A DNA stretch of 20,382 nt, from NCBI GenBank assembly GCA_913055925.1, contig CAJXLH010000013.1, forward strand, positions 1 to 20,382, written 5' to 3'. Every line of letters starts with the position of its first letter. Position 1 is the first letter of the stretch. Position numbers and translations under genes: made by a program. The DNA is from an uncultured Maritalea sp. (GTDB lineage Bacteria; Pseudomonadota; Alphaproteobacteria; Rhizobiales; Devosiaceae). Positions 7,909 through 16,135 of the stretch are shown here, one piece after another. The notes below the pieces were generated by a model. That model was not told the DNA's origin. It made no database searches and was given only the letters and a program-made list of their open reading frames with translations.

Positions 7909-8790
7909 ATGCTTAAACGTGTGCATTTTTCAAAAACATGGCTGCCTTTTTTGTTGGTCGCCCCGCAAATTATCATCACGCTGATCTTTTTCATCTGGCC
8001 CGCGAGCCAGGCCGTATATCAGTCGTTTTTGATCGAAGACGCATTTGGCCTTTCAACTGAATTTGTCTGGTTTGAAAACTTTGAGTATTTGCTGGCCGAC
8101 GAGATCTATCTGCAAAGCTTTGGCCGCACGCTGTTCTTTTCCGCCGCTGTTGCTTTTCTATCTATGTCACTTGCCCTCATTTTGGCAGCGTTTGCGGATC
8201 GCGTGGTGCGTGGCGCGACAACCTATCGAACGCTATTGATCTGGCCATACGCGGTCGCCCCAGTTCTTGCGGGTGCGCTTTGGGTGTTCATGTTCAACCC
8301 AACGTTGGGCATTTTTCCGTATTTCTTGGAGTTTGTCGGCGTTGATTGGAACCATTATTTGAACGGTTCGCAGGCAATGGGGCTGGTGATTATGGCGGCG
8401 GCGTGGAAGCAGATTGCCTACAATTTCTTGTTCTATCTCGCGGCTATGCAGTCGATCCCGAAGTCAATTATTGAAGCGGGTGCAATTGACGGCGCACGGC
8501 CAATGCGGCGCTTTTGGACACTGGTGTTTCCACTTGTGTCGCCAACAACGTTCTTCTTGTTGGTTATCAACGCAGTCTATGCGTTCTTTGACACGTTCGG
8601 CATCATCCATGCGGTTACACAGGGCGGCCCGGCCAATTCGACGACCATTCTTGTGTACAAGGTTTTTAATGATGGTTTTGTCGGTCTGGATCTAGGTGGT
8701 TCGGCTGCACAGTCTGTGATTTTGATGCTTTTGGTGATCGTGATGACCTTCATTCAATTCCGATATGTTGAAAACAAGGTGCAATACTAA
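7909..8790 (+). CDS. ugpA: Glycerol-3-phosphate ABC transporter permease UgpA
   Basis: A 293-residue inner-membrane permease with about six membrane segments. The first is at about residues 13-31 (LPFLLVAPQIIITLIFFIW) and the last at about 268-283. The cytoplasmic EAA loop that docks on the ATPase is at about 189-208: EAGAIDGARPMRRFW with the family-typical alanine, glycine and proline spacing. The segment TQGGPANSTTILVYKVF is characteristic of UgpA/MalF-type permeases for polyols and sugar phosphates. It pairs with UgpE and is energised by UgpC. Translation signals are weak (GAAAGA about 10 bases upstream), consistent with lower expression than ugpB. The stop overlaps the ugpE start by one base (TAATG). 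Confidence 0.95.
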   Translation: MLKRVHFSKTWLPFLLVAPQIIITLIFFIWPASQAVYQSFLIEDAFGLSTEFVWFENFEYLLADEIYLQSFGRTLFFSAAVAFLSMSLALILAAFADRVVRGATTYRTLLIWPYAVAPVLAGALWVFMFNPTLGIFPYFLEFVGVDWNHYLNGSQAMGLVIMAAAWKQIAYNFLFYLAAMQSIPKSIIEAGAIDGARPMRRFWTLVFPLVSPTTFFLLVINAVYAFFDTFGIIHAVTQGGPANSTTILVYKVFNDGFVGLDLGGSAAQSVILMLLVIVMTFIQFRYVENKVQY

Positions 8791-9641
8791 TGGTTGAAAA
8801 TCGTCCGATTTTGAATGTTGTTACGCACCTGGTGCTAATCCTTGGTATTGCCATGGTGGCACTGCCGATTTGGATTACCTTTGTGGCGGCAACCCACGAT
8901 GAAGCCCGCATGTTGCAAGCGCCCCTGCCTTTGTTGCCCGGCGGCTATTTCTTCGAGAACTTTAAACAAACATTTTTGGGCTCTGGGCTCTCTGGTTCAG
9001 AAACAGCGCCGGTATGGCGAATGCTTTTGAACTCTTTGTTCATGGCCTTGATGATTGCTTTCGGTAAAATTGCTATTTCATTGTTGTCGGCGTTTGCCAT
9101 CGTCTATTTCAAGTTCCCCTTCCGCATGGGTTTCTTTTGGATGATTTTCATCACCCTCATGCTGCCCGTTGAAGTGCGTATTTTGCCAACCTTTGAGGTG
9201 GTGGCAGATCTCGGTTTGCTAAACAGTTATTGGGGGCTTTCAATCCCGTTGATCGCGTCAGCCACAGCAACATTTATGTTCCGCCAAGTGTTTTTGACGA
9301 TCCCAGATGAGATGCTTGAAAGCGCGCGTATCGACGGTGCAAAGCCTATGCGGTTCTTTGTCGATATCTTGATCCCACTAAGCCGTACCAATATTGCAGC
9401 GCTTTTTGTGATCCTTTTCATCTACGGCTGGAACCAGTATTTGTGGCCGCTTTTGATTACGACAGACACGGATATGACAACGATTGTGATGAGCATCAAA
9501 CAAATGCTTGAAGCCGCAGAACAGTCGCCGCAATGGAACATAATTATGATGACCGCCTTGCTGGCCATGATCCCACCTGTGTTTGTGGTGATCGCGATGC
9601 AAAAACTCTTCGTGCAGGGCCTCACAGAGACGGACAAATAG
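8790..9641 (+). CDS. ugpE: Glycerol-3-phosphate ABC transporter permease UgpE
   Basis: A 283-residue partner permease of the MalG/UgpE type with six predicted membrane segments, the first at about residues 10-33. The EAA loop is at about 177-196: ESARIDGAKPMRFF followed by LIPLSR. FIYGWNQYLWPLL near residue 210 is typical of this subunit. Its ATG overlaps the ugpA TAA by one base, so translational coupling is likely and the two subunits should be made in equal amounts. Only 10 bases separate it from ugpC. Confidence 0.95.
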   Translation: MVENRPILNVVTHLVLILGIAMVALPIWITFVAATHDEARMLQAPLPLLPGGYFFENFKQTFLGSGLSGSETAPVWRMLLNSLFMALMIAFGKIAISLLSAFAIVYFKFPFRMGFFWMIFITLMLPVEVRILPTFEVVADLGLLNSYWGLSIPLIASATATFMFRQVFLTIPDEMLESARIDGAKPMRFFVDILIPLSRTNIAALFVILFIYGWNQYLWPLLITTDTDMTTIVMSIKQMLEAAEQSPQWNIIMMTALLAMIPPVFVVIAMQKLFVQGLTETDK

Positions 9642-9651
9642 GAAAATCATC

Positions 9652-10707
9652 ATGGCAAAAATCAAGCTCAAAGACTTGGTCAAAAACTACGACAAAGTAG
9701 AAGTTCTGCATCATGTGGAAGGTGAATTCCAAGACGGCGAATTCATCGTCATCGTTGGTCCGTCAGGCTGCGGTAAATCCACATTGCTGCGTATGGTCGC
9801 TGGCCTAGAGACCGTGACATCGGGTGAAATCTTCATTGGCGATAAGCTGGTCAACGACCTCGAGCCTGCTGACCGCGACATCGCGATGGTGTTCCAAAAC
9901 TATGCACTTTACCCCCACATGACCGTGCGTCAAAACATGGCATACGGGCTCAAAATCCGCAAAATATCAGCGTTCGAAATCGATCGACGGGTCAATGAAG
10001 CTGCGGATATTTTGGAGATCCGCGATTATCTTGATCGTAAGCCGCGTCAGCTTTCGGGCGGCCAACGTCAGCGTGTAGCGATGGGGCGTGCGATCGTGCG
10101 CGATCCGCAAGTTTTCTTGTTCGACGAACCGCTTTCAAACTTGGATGCGAAACTCCGCGTGCAAATGCGTTTGGAGATCAAAAAGCTACAACGTAAGCTC
10201 GGCGTCACTTCGATTTATGTGACGCATGACCAAGTGGAAGCGATGACCCTTGGTGATCGCTTAATGGTTCTGAACGGCGGATATGTTGAGCAATTTGGCA
10301 CGCCGATTGATCTTTACGACAAACCAGCTTCAGTTTTTGTTGCTGGCTTTATTGGTTCACCTGCGATGAACTTCGTCCCAACCGAGTTGAAAAACGGCAA
10401 GGTGGCTTTGCCCGGCGGTACAACAATAGACGTTGCTTCGAAGGGCGCGGGTGAGGTGGTTCTTGGCATTCGTCCCGAGCATTTGGTGGCAAACGATAAG
10501 GGCGCGATTGAAATAGAAGCGGAAATGTTTGAACAGCTCGGCGCAAACACATTGGTCCATGGACACTTAAAAGGAACTACACATCCTTTCGTTGCCAGCG
10601 TGCCAGGTCACGTGTCGAATGAAAGCGGCACTGTGATGCGCTTTGACGCGCCAAAAGAACAAGTGCACCTTTTTGATAAATCTACTGAGAAGCGGCTCGA
10701 AGACTGA
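9652..10707 (+). CDS. ugpC: Glycerol-3-phosphate ABC transporter ATP-binding protein UgpC
   Basis: A 351-residue ABC ATPase of the MalK/UgpC (CUT1) class. Walker A is GPSGCGKST (36-44), Q-loop Gln82 (FQNYALYPHM), signature LSGGQRQRVA (134-143), Walker B VFLFDE (154-159), D-loop SNLD and switch His192 (THD). After about residue 235 comes the C-terminal TOBE-type regulatory domain (GIRPEHL). It drives uptake through UgpA-UgpE. An AGGAA motif overlapping the ugpE stop provides the ribosome binding site. The stop overlaps the ugpQ start (TGATG). In CUT1 transporters this subunit can serve more than one permease, so shared use elsewhere in the cell is possible. Confidence 0.96.
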   Translation: MAKIKLKDLVKNYDKVEVLHHVEGEFQDGEFIVIVGPSGCGKSTLLRMVAGLETVTSGEIFIGDKLVNDLEPADRDIAMVFQNYALYPHMTVRQNMAYGLKIRKISAFEIDRRVNEAADILEIRDYLDRKPRQLSGGQRQRVAMGRAIVRDPQVFLFDEPLSNLDAKLRVQMRLEIKKLQRKLGVTSIYVTHDQVEAMTLGDRLMVLNGGYVEQFGTPIDLYDKPASVFVAGFIGSPAMNFVPTELKNGKVALPGGTTIDVASKGAGEVVLGIRPEHLVANDKGAIEIEAEMFEQLGANTLVHGHLKGTTHPFVASVPGHVSNESGTVMRFDAPKEQVHLFDKSTEKRLED

Positions 10708-11678
10708 TGTTTGAAAGCCAGCTTTCGCCGTTCCGCGGGACAGACAATTGTGTTCGATTGGTCGGGCATCGTGGCGCGCGCGGCATCATGCCGGAGAACA
10801 CTATATTGGGGTTTGAGTGGACATTGCGCATGGGCGTTGACGCGCTTGAGTTTGATGTGATGATCACCCGCGATGGCGTGCCCGTGATCGTGCATGATCA
10901 CCACCTAAATGCGGCGACCGCGCGCGGCGAAGATGGTATTTGGCTAAGTGAGCCTGGGCCGGCAATTTCTGACCTTACTTTTAAAGAGCTGCAGCAATTT
11001 GATGTGGGCGGGCTAAACCTTCAAAGCGATTATGGAATGCGCTTCCCCGAGCAGGCGTTTTTAAACAAATTGCGTGTGCCTAGTTTGGATCAGCTTTTGG
11101 ATTTGGTCGCCCGACCTGAGTTTTCACATGTCCGGCTGATGCTCGAAATTAAATCTGCGCCGAGTGATACAAATCCCGCTTTGGAGCGCGAAAAGGTTGT
11201 TCGCGCTGTCGTTAACTCTGTCCGCAAATTTGGTATTCAGCCACGCACCGTGCTGCATAGTTTTGACTGGGAGATTCTTCAAATCTGTCAGGCGCAGGCT
11301 AGTGATATGCCCTCATCCTATCTGTCGAACGTGCCAGACCAACCAGAGGATGTTGCCGATCATGCATTGGGACTCGGCAAGTTTGGCGGACAATATGCGT
11401 CCGCACCCGATGCCGTTGCGCAAATGGGTGGACGAATTTGGGCGCCGCACCACAGCGATGTAACGCGTGATGTGGTTGCACACGCCAAATCCTTGGGGTT
11501 GATTGTGGCGACATGGACCGTCAATGAAATTGACGATATTTGCCGTGTCACCAAATGCGGCGTAGACGCCATTGTGACAGATTACCCTGCGCGCGTTCAA
11601 CGCGAACTTGCGAAGCGAAACATGGTGTGGCGAGACGATCCTTCATCACACCCTGCCGATCTTTCACCTGCAGTTTAG
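10707..11678 (+). CDS. ugpQ: Glycerophosphodiester phosphodiesterase UgpQ
   Basis: A 323-residue GDPD-family TIM-barrel enzyme that hydrolyses glycerophosphodiesters to sn-glycerol-3-phosphate and an alcohol. Visible active-site elements are His21-Arg22 in GHRGARG, Glu29 in PENT, Glu48 and Asp50 in LEFDV (metal ligands), His63 in IVHDH (second catalytic histidine) and Glu147/Lys149 in MLEIK. The barrel ends with VATWTVNE and VDAIVTDYP. No signal peptide is present, so it acts in the cytoplasm on diesters brought in by UgpBAEC. At 323 residues it is longer than E. coli UgpQ (about 247), with an insertion around residues 70-125. It is translationally coupled to ugpC by a one-base overlap. Confidence 0.94.
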   Translation: MFESQLSPFRGTDNCVRLVGHRGARGIMPENTILGFEWTLRMGVDALEFDVMITRDGVPVIVHDHHLNAATARGEDGIWLSEPGPAISDLTFKELQQFDVGGLNLQSDYGMRFPEQAFLNKLRVPSLDQLLDLVARPEFSHVRLMLEIKSAPSDTNPALEREKVVRAVVNSVRKFGIQPRTVLHSFDWEILQICQAQASDMPSSYLSNVPDQPEDVADHALGLGKFGGQYASAPDAVAQMGGRIWAPHHSDVTRDVVAHAKSLGLIVATWTVNEIDDICRVTKCGVDAIVTDYPARVQRELAKRNMVWRDDPSSHPADLSPAV

Positions 11679-11690
11679 GTGGCATTTTAG

Positions 11691-13349
11691 ATGGCGTTAC
11701 TTGAATTCTTGATCGCTATTTTTGGGGCGACAATGTTGCTCCTTTTCGCCGTGCGCATGGTGCAAAATGGCATCGAGCGCATGAAGGGGCAAGAGTTCAA
11801 GCGCATCCTTACACAAACAAAAAATCCGTTCGGTGCAGCATTTGCCGGCGCGGTTTTGGCCGTTCTTCTGCAAAGTTCGGCCGCCGTTGCAATCCTCACT
11901 GCGGGCTTTTCGTCTGGCGGGGCATTGGCCACCGCATCAGGACTGGCAATCATCCTCGGTGCTGATTTTGGTTCCGCGATTGTTGTGCAGATCTTATCGC
12001 TGGAGTTGGATTGGATTGCCCCCGTTTTGATGGGGGTTGGCGCATGGCTTTACCTCAAAACCGATGCGCGAAATCTAAGGCAAAGTGGCCGTATTATGCT
12101 CGGCATCGCGCTGATCATCGTTGCGCTGGGCTTCTTGCGCGCGGCTGTGGCGCCGATTGAACAAAGCGATCTTCTCCCCTCGATAGAGCGATTCCTATCC
12201 GCAGACCCGCTGTTGGCCTTCTTTGTCGGCGTTGTTTTAGCGTTCGTCATGCATTCAAGCGTCGCTGCAATATTGATGATCGCTGTGGTGGTTGCCGAAG
12301 GGGCGCTGTCGCTACCTGTAGGTATTGTTTTGTTATTCGGCGCAAATTTGGGCGGCGCCTTGGTGCCGGTTTGGATAACGAGGTCGATGAAAATCGAAGC
12401 CCGTCGACCGGTGCTCGTAAACGCGATTTTGCGGGGTCTCACGGCCGCGATCATCGCAACGCTTTACACACGAGCAATGATTTCGTCCTGGGTACATCTT
12501 TTGCCAAACCTTGTGAGCGTGCACCTGCTGTTTAATGCATTGCTGCTCATCTACATCCCGATAAGCGGTTGGATCGGCAAGATGGCAGAAAAGCTGATGC
12601 CCGTTGTTGAAGTCGACGCAGAAACGCCAATGGCGGAACGGTCCTTGCTTGATGAACACGCGTTAGAAAGCGTTAGTGGTTCTCTATCGTCGCTCCGCCG
12701 CGAGGTGGTGCGCATGACCAATTTGTCCGAGCAAATGATCCGCGAAGTGCTGAACTGGTACATTTCTGGCAAGCTACCAAATTTCTCCGAATTGGAACGC
12801 GAAGGGCAAGTGATCTTGGATGCCGGGCAGGGGGTAAGGCAATATGTTACCCACATGCCTTCCAAGAAAATGAGCAAAGCGCAATTTAGACGTTTGCGCG
12901 ATTTAGCGGATTATGCGCTGTCGATCGAAGCAAGTGCGGCAATTCTTGGTCAAAGGCTTCAAAATGTCATTCGCACCCAGCACGAAGAAAAGCAGAAATT
13001 CTCTGCGAACGGTGAAGCGGAATTGCGGGCTATCGCTGAACAAGTTCTGCAAAATATGGTGAAATCTTACGACTTGCTTGTCGATGAAGATATTGAAGTC
13101 GCGCGCGAGATCTTTCGCGATAAAGATGAATTGTCGGCACTGGTGGCAAAAAGTCGCAAAAAGCACCTCTTGCGCTTGCGCGAGGGCCTAGAGAATTCCA
13201 TCGCGACAAGCGAACTGCACCTTGAAGGTCTTGCAGCGCTCAAAGAGCTGAACGCACAGCTCGTTTCCATTGCCTATCCGCTGCTCAAGCGTGAGGGGCA
13301 ATTGTTGCAAACCCGTTTGATTTTGGACGGCAAAGCGCAAGAACTTTAG
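11691..13349 (+). CDS. Na/Pi cotransporter family protein with PhoU-like domain (probable phosphate exporter)
   Basis: A 552-residue membrane protein of the NptA/YjbB (PF02690) type. The N-terminal 300 residues hold about eight hydrophobic segments and the two inverted QSS-type repeats: LLQSSAAVAIL (59-69) and VMHSSVAAILM (186-196), each followed by glycine-rich GADFG (90-94) or GANLGG (217-222). After about residue 320 a soluble, charged helical region resembles a PhoU domain. E. coli YjbB, with the same architecture, has been proposed to export phosphate. The gene starts 12 bases after ugpQ, and its ribosome binding site AGGTGG (11677-11682) overlaps the ugpQ stop codon, so it belongs to the ugp operon. 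Export of phosphate released from glycerophosphate catabolism is my inference; direction of transport cannot be read from sequence. Confidence 0.88.
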   Translation: MALLEFLIAIFGATMLLLFAVRMVQNGIERMKGQEFKRILTQTKNPFGAAFAGAVLAVLLQSSAAVAILTAGFSSGGALATASGLAIILGADFGSAIVVQILSLELDWIAPVLMGVGAWLYLKTDARNLRQSGRIMLGIALIIVALGFLRAAVAPIEQSDLLPSIERFLSADPLLAFFVGVVLAFVMHSSVAAILMIAVVVAEGALSLPVGIVLLFGANLGGALVPVWITRSMKIEARRPVLVNAILRGLTAAIIATLYTRAMISSWVHLLPNLVSVHLLFNALLLIYIPISGWIGKMAEKLMPVVEVDAETPMAERSLLDEHALESVSGSLSSLRREVVRMTNLSEQMIREVLNWYISGKLPNFSELEREGQVILDAGQGVRQYVTHMPSKKMSKAQFRRLRDLADYALSIEASAAILGQRLQNVIRTQHEEKQKFSANGEAELRAIAEQVLQNMVKSYDLLVDEDIEVAREIFRDKDELSALVAKSRKKHLLRLREGLENSIATSELHLEGLAALKELNAQLVSIAYPLLKREGQLLQTRLILDGKAQEL

Positions 13350-13392
13350 CGCCTCCCTCAAAATTCCTTTGAAAAATGCCCCGCCAACTCGC

Positions 13393-13444
13393 TTGACAAT
13401 TGCGATGCATCAAATAACAATAGTTAGTATTATAATATAATACT
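13393..13444 (+). promoter_or_regulatory. Promoter region with 19-base palindromic operator candidate upstream of the peptide-binding protein gene
   Basis: TTGACA at 13393-13398 is a consensus -35 hexamer. At 13426-13444 lies an exact 19-base palindrome, AGTATTATA-A-TATAATACT. It contains two TATAAT hexamers (13431-13436 and 13436-13441), but both are too far from the TTGACA for a standard pair. A weaker -10 such as TAACAA (13415-13420, 16-base spacer) would place the palindrome at the transcription start, a usual operator position. The ligand protein is unknown; the nearby IclR regulator is one candidate. Confidence 0.55.
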
Positions 13445-13473
13445 TAAGCGCTAAAGCTTGAGATGGAGGGACA

Positions 13474-15108
13474 ATGAAATATTCAAAAGCACTGAAGGCA
13501 AGCGCTTCAGCGGCACTTATAAGCGTAATGTTGGTTGGCGAAGCTTTCCCGGCAGACACACACCCAAAAACTGGAGAGACTTTGGCGGAAACCCAAGTCT
13601 TCCGTATGCGGTTGCTCGACAGCATCCCATCACTTGATCCGCAATTGATGGAAGACGTCACCGGTTTCGCATTTGCACGCGACTTGTTTGAGGGGCTGCT
13701 CAACCAAGATGCGGACGGCAATCTCGTGCCAGGTGTGGCTGAAAACTGGAGCGCCAACGAAACCAACGATGTCTACACATTCAATCTGCGCCAAAATGCA
13801 AAATGGTCAAACGGTGATCCGGTCACCGCGCACGATTTCGTTTATGCATGGCAGCGTTCTGTAGACCCAGAACTTGGTTCGCCCTACGCATGGTATGTCG
13901 ACTTGATGTCGATTGAAAACGCCTCACAGATTTTGGCTGGCGAATTGGACAAGTCCGAGTTAGGCGTACGTGCAGTAGATGACTATACATTTGAAGTGCG
14001 TCTAACGTCGCCACTTCCGTACTTTGCCAGCATGACTGTGCTTGCGACTGTGTTTCCTGTGCACCAGGCCACAGTTGAAGCCCATGGCGCCGAATGGACG
14101 CGTCCAGAGAACATGGTTTCAAATGGTGCTTATGTCCTTAAAGAATGGGTAGTTAACGAACGTACTGTGCGTGAACGCAACCCACAATACTGGAATGACG
14201 CCGCGACCATTGTTGATCGTGTCGAAACCCAAGTCATCAACGATGAAAACGTTGCTTATACGCGATATCTCGCCGGCGAGCTCGATATGACGGCCGTACC
14301 TTCTGGTCAGTTCAAGCGCCTTGAGAAAGAGCGTCCAGACGAAACGCTTTCTCTGCCTTATCTCGGGTCATACTATTATAGTTTCAACATGTCAGACAGC
14401 GGTCCTGAGCCGTTTAAAGATGTGCGCGTACGCAAGGCATTGTCTTATGCGATTGACCGCAGTGTCATCGCCGAAAACATCCTTCAAGGCGGCCAGCATC
14501 CGGCCTACAATGTGACACCTCTTGCGACCGCAGGGTTTGTTGATCCGAAAACTGAATATGCGAGCTGGACGCAAGAAGAGCGGGACGCAAAAGCGAAAGA
14601 ATTGTTGGCGGATGCTGGTTTTGGTGCCGACAATCCGCTGAAGTTCGATCTTTTATACAACACTTCGGAGACCCACAAAAAAATTGCAACGGCGATTACC
14701 GCCATGTGGTCACAAAAGCTTGGTGTTGAAGCAGTGCCAACCAACATGGAATGGAAAACCATGTTGGAAACAGCACGCAACGGCAATTTTGACATGGTGC
14801 GCTATGCGTGGATTGGCGACTACAATGAAGCGTCAACATTCTTGGATCTACATCGCACAGGTGGCGCACAGAACTGGGCAAGTTTCTCCAACGCAAAGGT
14901 TGATGCCCTTTTAGACGCGGCGAAAACCTCCAAAGACCCAAATCCTGCCTACACGGAAATTGAGCAGATCTTGGCGGCCGAGATGCCTGTGGTGCCGATT
15001 TATCATTACACAAGCGTGTTGATGAAAAATCCAAAGCTTAAAGGCTGGCCAATGCAAAACATCCAGCAAAACTGGTATTCGCGCGACCTTTACTTCGTCT
15101 CGGAATAA
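13474..15108 (+). CDS. Oligopeptide-type ABC transporter substrate-binding protein (OppA/SBP_bac_5 family), orphan
   Basis: A 544-residue periplasmic protein of the family 5 solute-binding type. The signal peptide is MKYSKALKASASAALISVML with likely cleavage after AFPA at residue 27. Family features are the N-terminal SIPSLDPQLMEDVTG, LFEGLLNQDADGNLVPGVAE, the WSNGDPVTAHDFVYAWQRSV segment, and the second-lobe PFKDVRVRKALSYAIDR. This is the OppA-like branch that binds peptides; related proteins bind other ligands. GGAGGG at 13465-13470 is an excellent ribosome binding site 3 bases from the ATG. No permease or ATPase genes follow: a strong terminator comes directly after, so it must work with a transporter encoded elsewhere or act as a stand-alone sensor or chaperone. 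Confidence 0.92.
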   Translation: MKYSKALKASASAALISVMLVGEAFPADTHPKTGETLAETQVFRMRLLDSIPSLDPQLMEDVTGFAFARDLFEGLLNQDADGNLVPGVAENWSANETNDVYTFNLRQNAKWSNGDPVTAHDFVYAWQRSVDPELGSPYAWYVDLMSIENASQILAGELDKSELGVRAVDDYTFEVRLTSPLPYFASMTVLATVFPVHQATVEAHGAEWTRPENMVSNGAYVLKEWVVNERTVRERNPQYWNDAATIVDRVETQVINDENVAYTRYLAGELDMTAVPSGQFKRLEKERPDETLSLPYLGSYYYSFNMSDSGPEPFKDVRVRKALSYAIDRSVIAENILQGGQHPAYNVTPLATAGFVDPKTEYASWTQEERDAKAKELLADAGFGADNPLKFDLLYNTSETHKKIATAITAMWSQKLGVEAVPTNMEWKTMLETARNGNFDMVRYAWIGDYNEASTFLDLHRTGGAQNWASFSNAKVDALLDAAKTSKDPNPAYTEIEQILAAEMPVVPIYHYTSVLMKNPKLKGWPMQNIQQNWYSRDLYFVSE

Positions 15109-15115
15109 CCCCTTT

Positions 15116-15142
15116 GGCTCGCCGCACCGTCTGCGGCGGGCC
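15116..15142 (+). terminator. Rho-independent-type terminator of the peptide-binding protein gene
   Basis: GGCTCGCCGCA at 15116-15126 pairs with TGCGGCGGGCC at 15132-15142 (11 pairs, one G-U) around a CCGTC loop, followed by the pyrimidine-rich TTCCTCTCCC. It begins 7 bases after the stop codon. The tail is T/C rather than pure T, but the stem is very stable. Confidence 0.8.
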
Positions 15143-15165
15143 TTCCTCTCCCGATGACGCAAGCA

Positions 15166-15209
15166 GCGATAGGTCGGTGTCCTCACGTTACACTACGCTG
15201 ACCTATCGC
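15166..15209. terminator. Inverted repeat between convergent genes, likely terminator for the iclR-type gene
   Basis: Exact 10-base arms GCGATAGGTC (15166-15175) and GACCTATCGC (15200-15209), with a further possible GTGT/ACAC pairing inside. It starts 8 bases beyond the stop of the minus-strand IclR gene and sits just after the terminator of the plus-strand gene, so each convergent gene seems to have its own stop structure. No T-run follows on either strand, so intrinsic activity is uncertain. Confidence 0.5.
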
Positions 15210-15217
15210 ACCTGAAC

Positions 15218-16072
15218 TTAAAAGTCTGGTGCTGTCGCCAGGGCTTGGGTGATATTGTTCGCGGTCTTCATGACAATGGGCGCAAACTTCTCTTTCATTT
15301 CAGTCTCGCTCCACGCACGACCGTGAACACAGATATTCATAGCGGCCACAACGTGCCCCGATTTATCCAAAATTGGAGCGCCAACCGTCAACTCACCAAT
15401 AATGCACTCTTGAACTGCCGACGCATATCCGTCGCGCCTTGCTTGTTCAATCAACCGCAAAATCGTGTCACGATCCGTGTTGGTATGTTCGGTGATCGGC
15501 GAAAGGTTGGACTTGTCAATAATCGCTTTAGCTTCATCAAGCGGCAACGCAGAAAGATAAGCGCGCCCGCTTGACGTGCAAAACATCGGCGCCCTCCCAC
15601 CAATAGGCGGATTGATCATGTGCGAATTCGAGCTTGCCAATCGTGTGACATAAATCACGTCACACCCGTGCGGCAGCGCCAAATTGACCGCTTCACCGGA
15701 TTCCTCACGCGCCGCCAAAAGAAAGGGCGCCGCATAGGATGAAAGTGCATTTGACGCAAGAAACGAAAAAGAAAACTCAAGAAGCTTTGCCGCAGGTTTA
15801 AGCTGACGGGTCTGCGGATTACGCTCCAAATAGCCGAGCGCAACAAGCGTATGGCAAAAACGCTGTGCCGCGCTTTTGCCAAGGCCTGTCCGTTCAATAA
15901 TGTCGGTCAAACTCAGCGCGCTTTTGTCACCACGAAATGCTTGCAGAACGCGCAAAGCTTTTTCGACCGAGCCGACAAACAACGCATCTTGTTGCGCCGC
16001 TTGCAGATCTGCTTGCGCGTCTCCGTGGCCGTTTTCATCATTGTGATAAATGCTCGAAAGCGAGTTCGTCAT
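15218..16072 (-). CDS. IclR-family transcriptional regulator
   Basis: A 284-residue regulator with the two IclR domains. The winged helix-turn-helix is at about residues 33-90 (GSVEKALRVLQAFRG, LSLTDIIERTGLGKSAAQRF, LVALGYLERNPQTRQLKPAAKLL). The C-terminal effector-binding domain is at about 105-275 (ESGEAVNLALPHGCDVIYV, GGRAPMFCTSSGRAYLSALP, GYASAVQECIIGELTVGAPI, AAMNICVHG). The first 32 residues are a glutamine- and alanine-rich tail of no clear function. The ATG at 16072 has only a weak ribosome binding site. It faces the orphan peptide-binding protein gene and lies 63 bases behind the spike cassette on the same strand. Its targets are not shown by the sequence; the 19-base palindrome before the binding-protein gene is one candidate site. 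Confidence 0.93.
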   Translation of the reverse strand: MTNSLSSIYHNDENGHGDAQADLQAAQQDALFVGSVEKALRVLQAFRGDKSALSLTDIIERTGLGKSAAQRFCHTLVALGYLERNPQTRQLKPAAKLLEFSFSFLASNALSSYAAPFLLAAREESGEAVNLALPHGCDVIYVTRLASSNSHMINPPIGGRAPMFCTSSGRAYLSALPLDEAKAIIDKSNLSPITEHTNTDRDTILRLIEQARRDGYASAVQECIIGELTVGAPILDKSGHVVAAMNICVHGRAWSETEMKEKFAPIVMKTANNITQALATAPDF

Positions 16073-16135
16073 AAGGTCGTCAAATCATAAAAATGTCGAT
16101 GTTCCTTTATGCCGAAATGCCTTGCTGAAAGCAAC

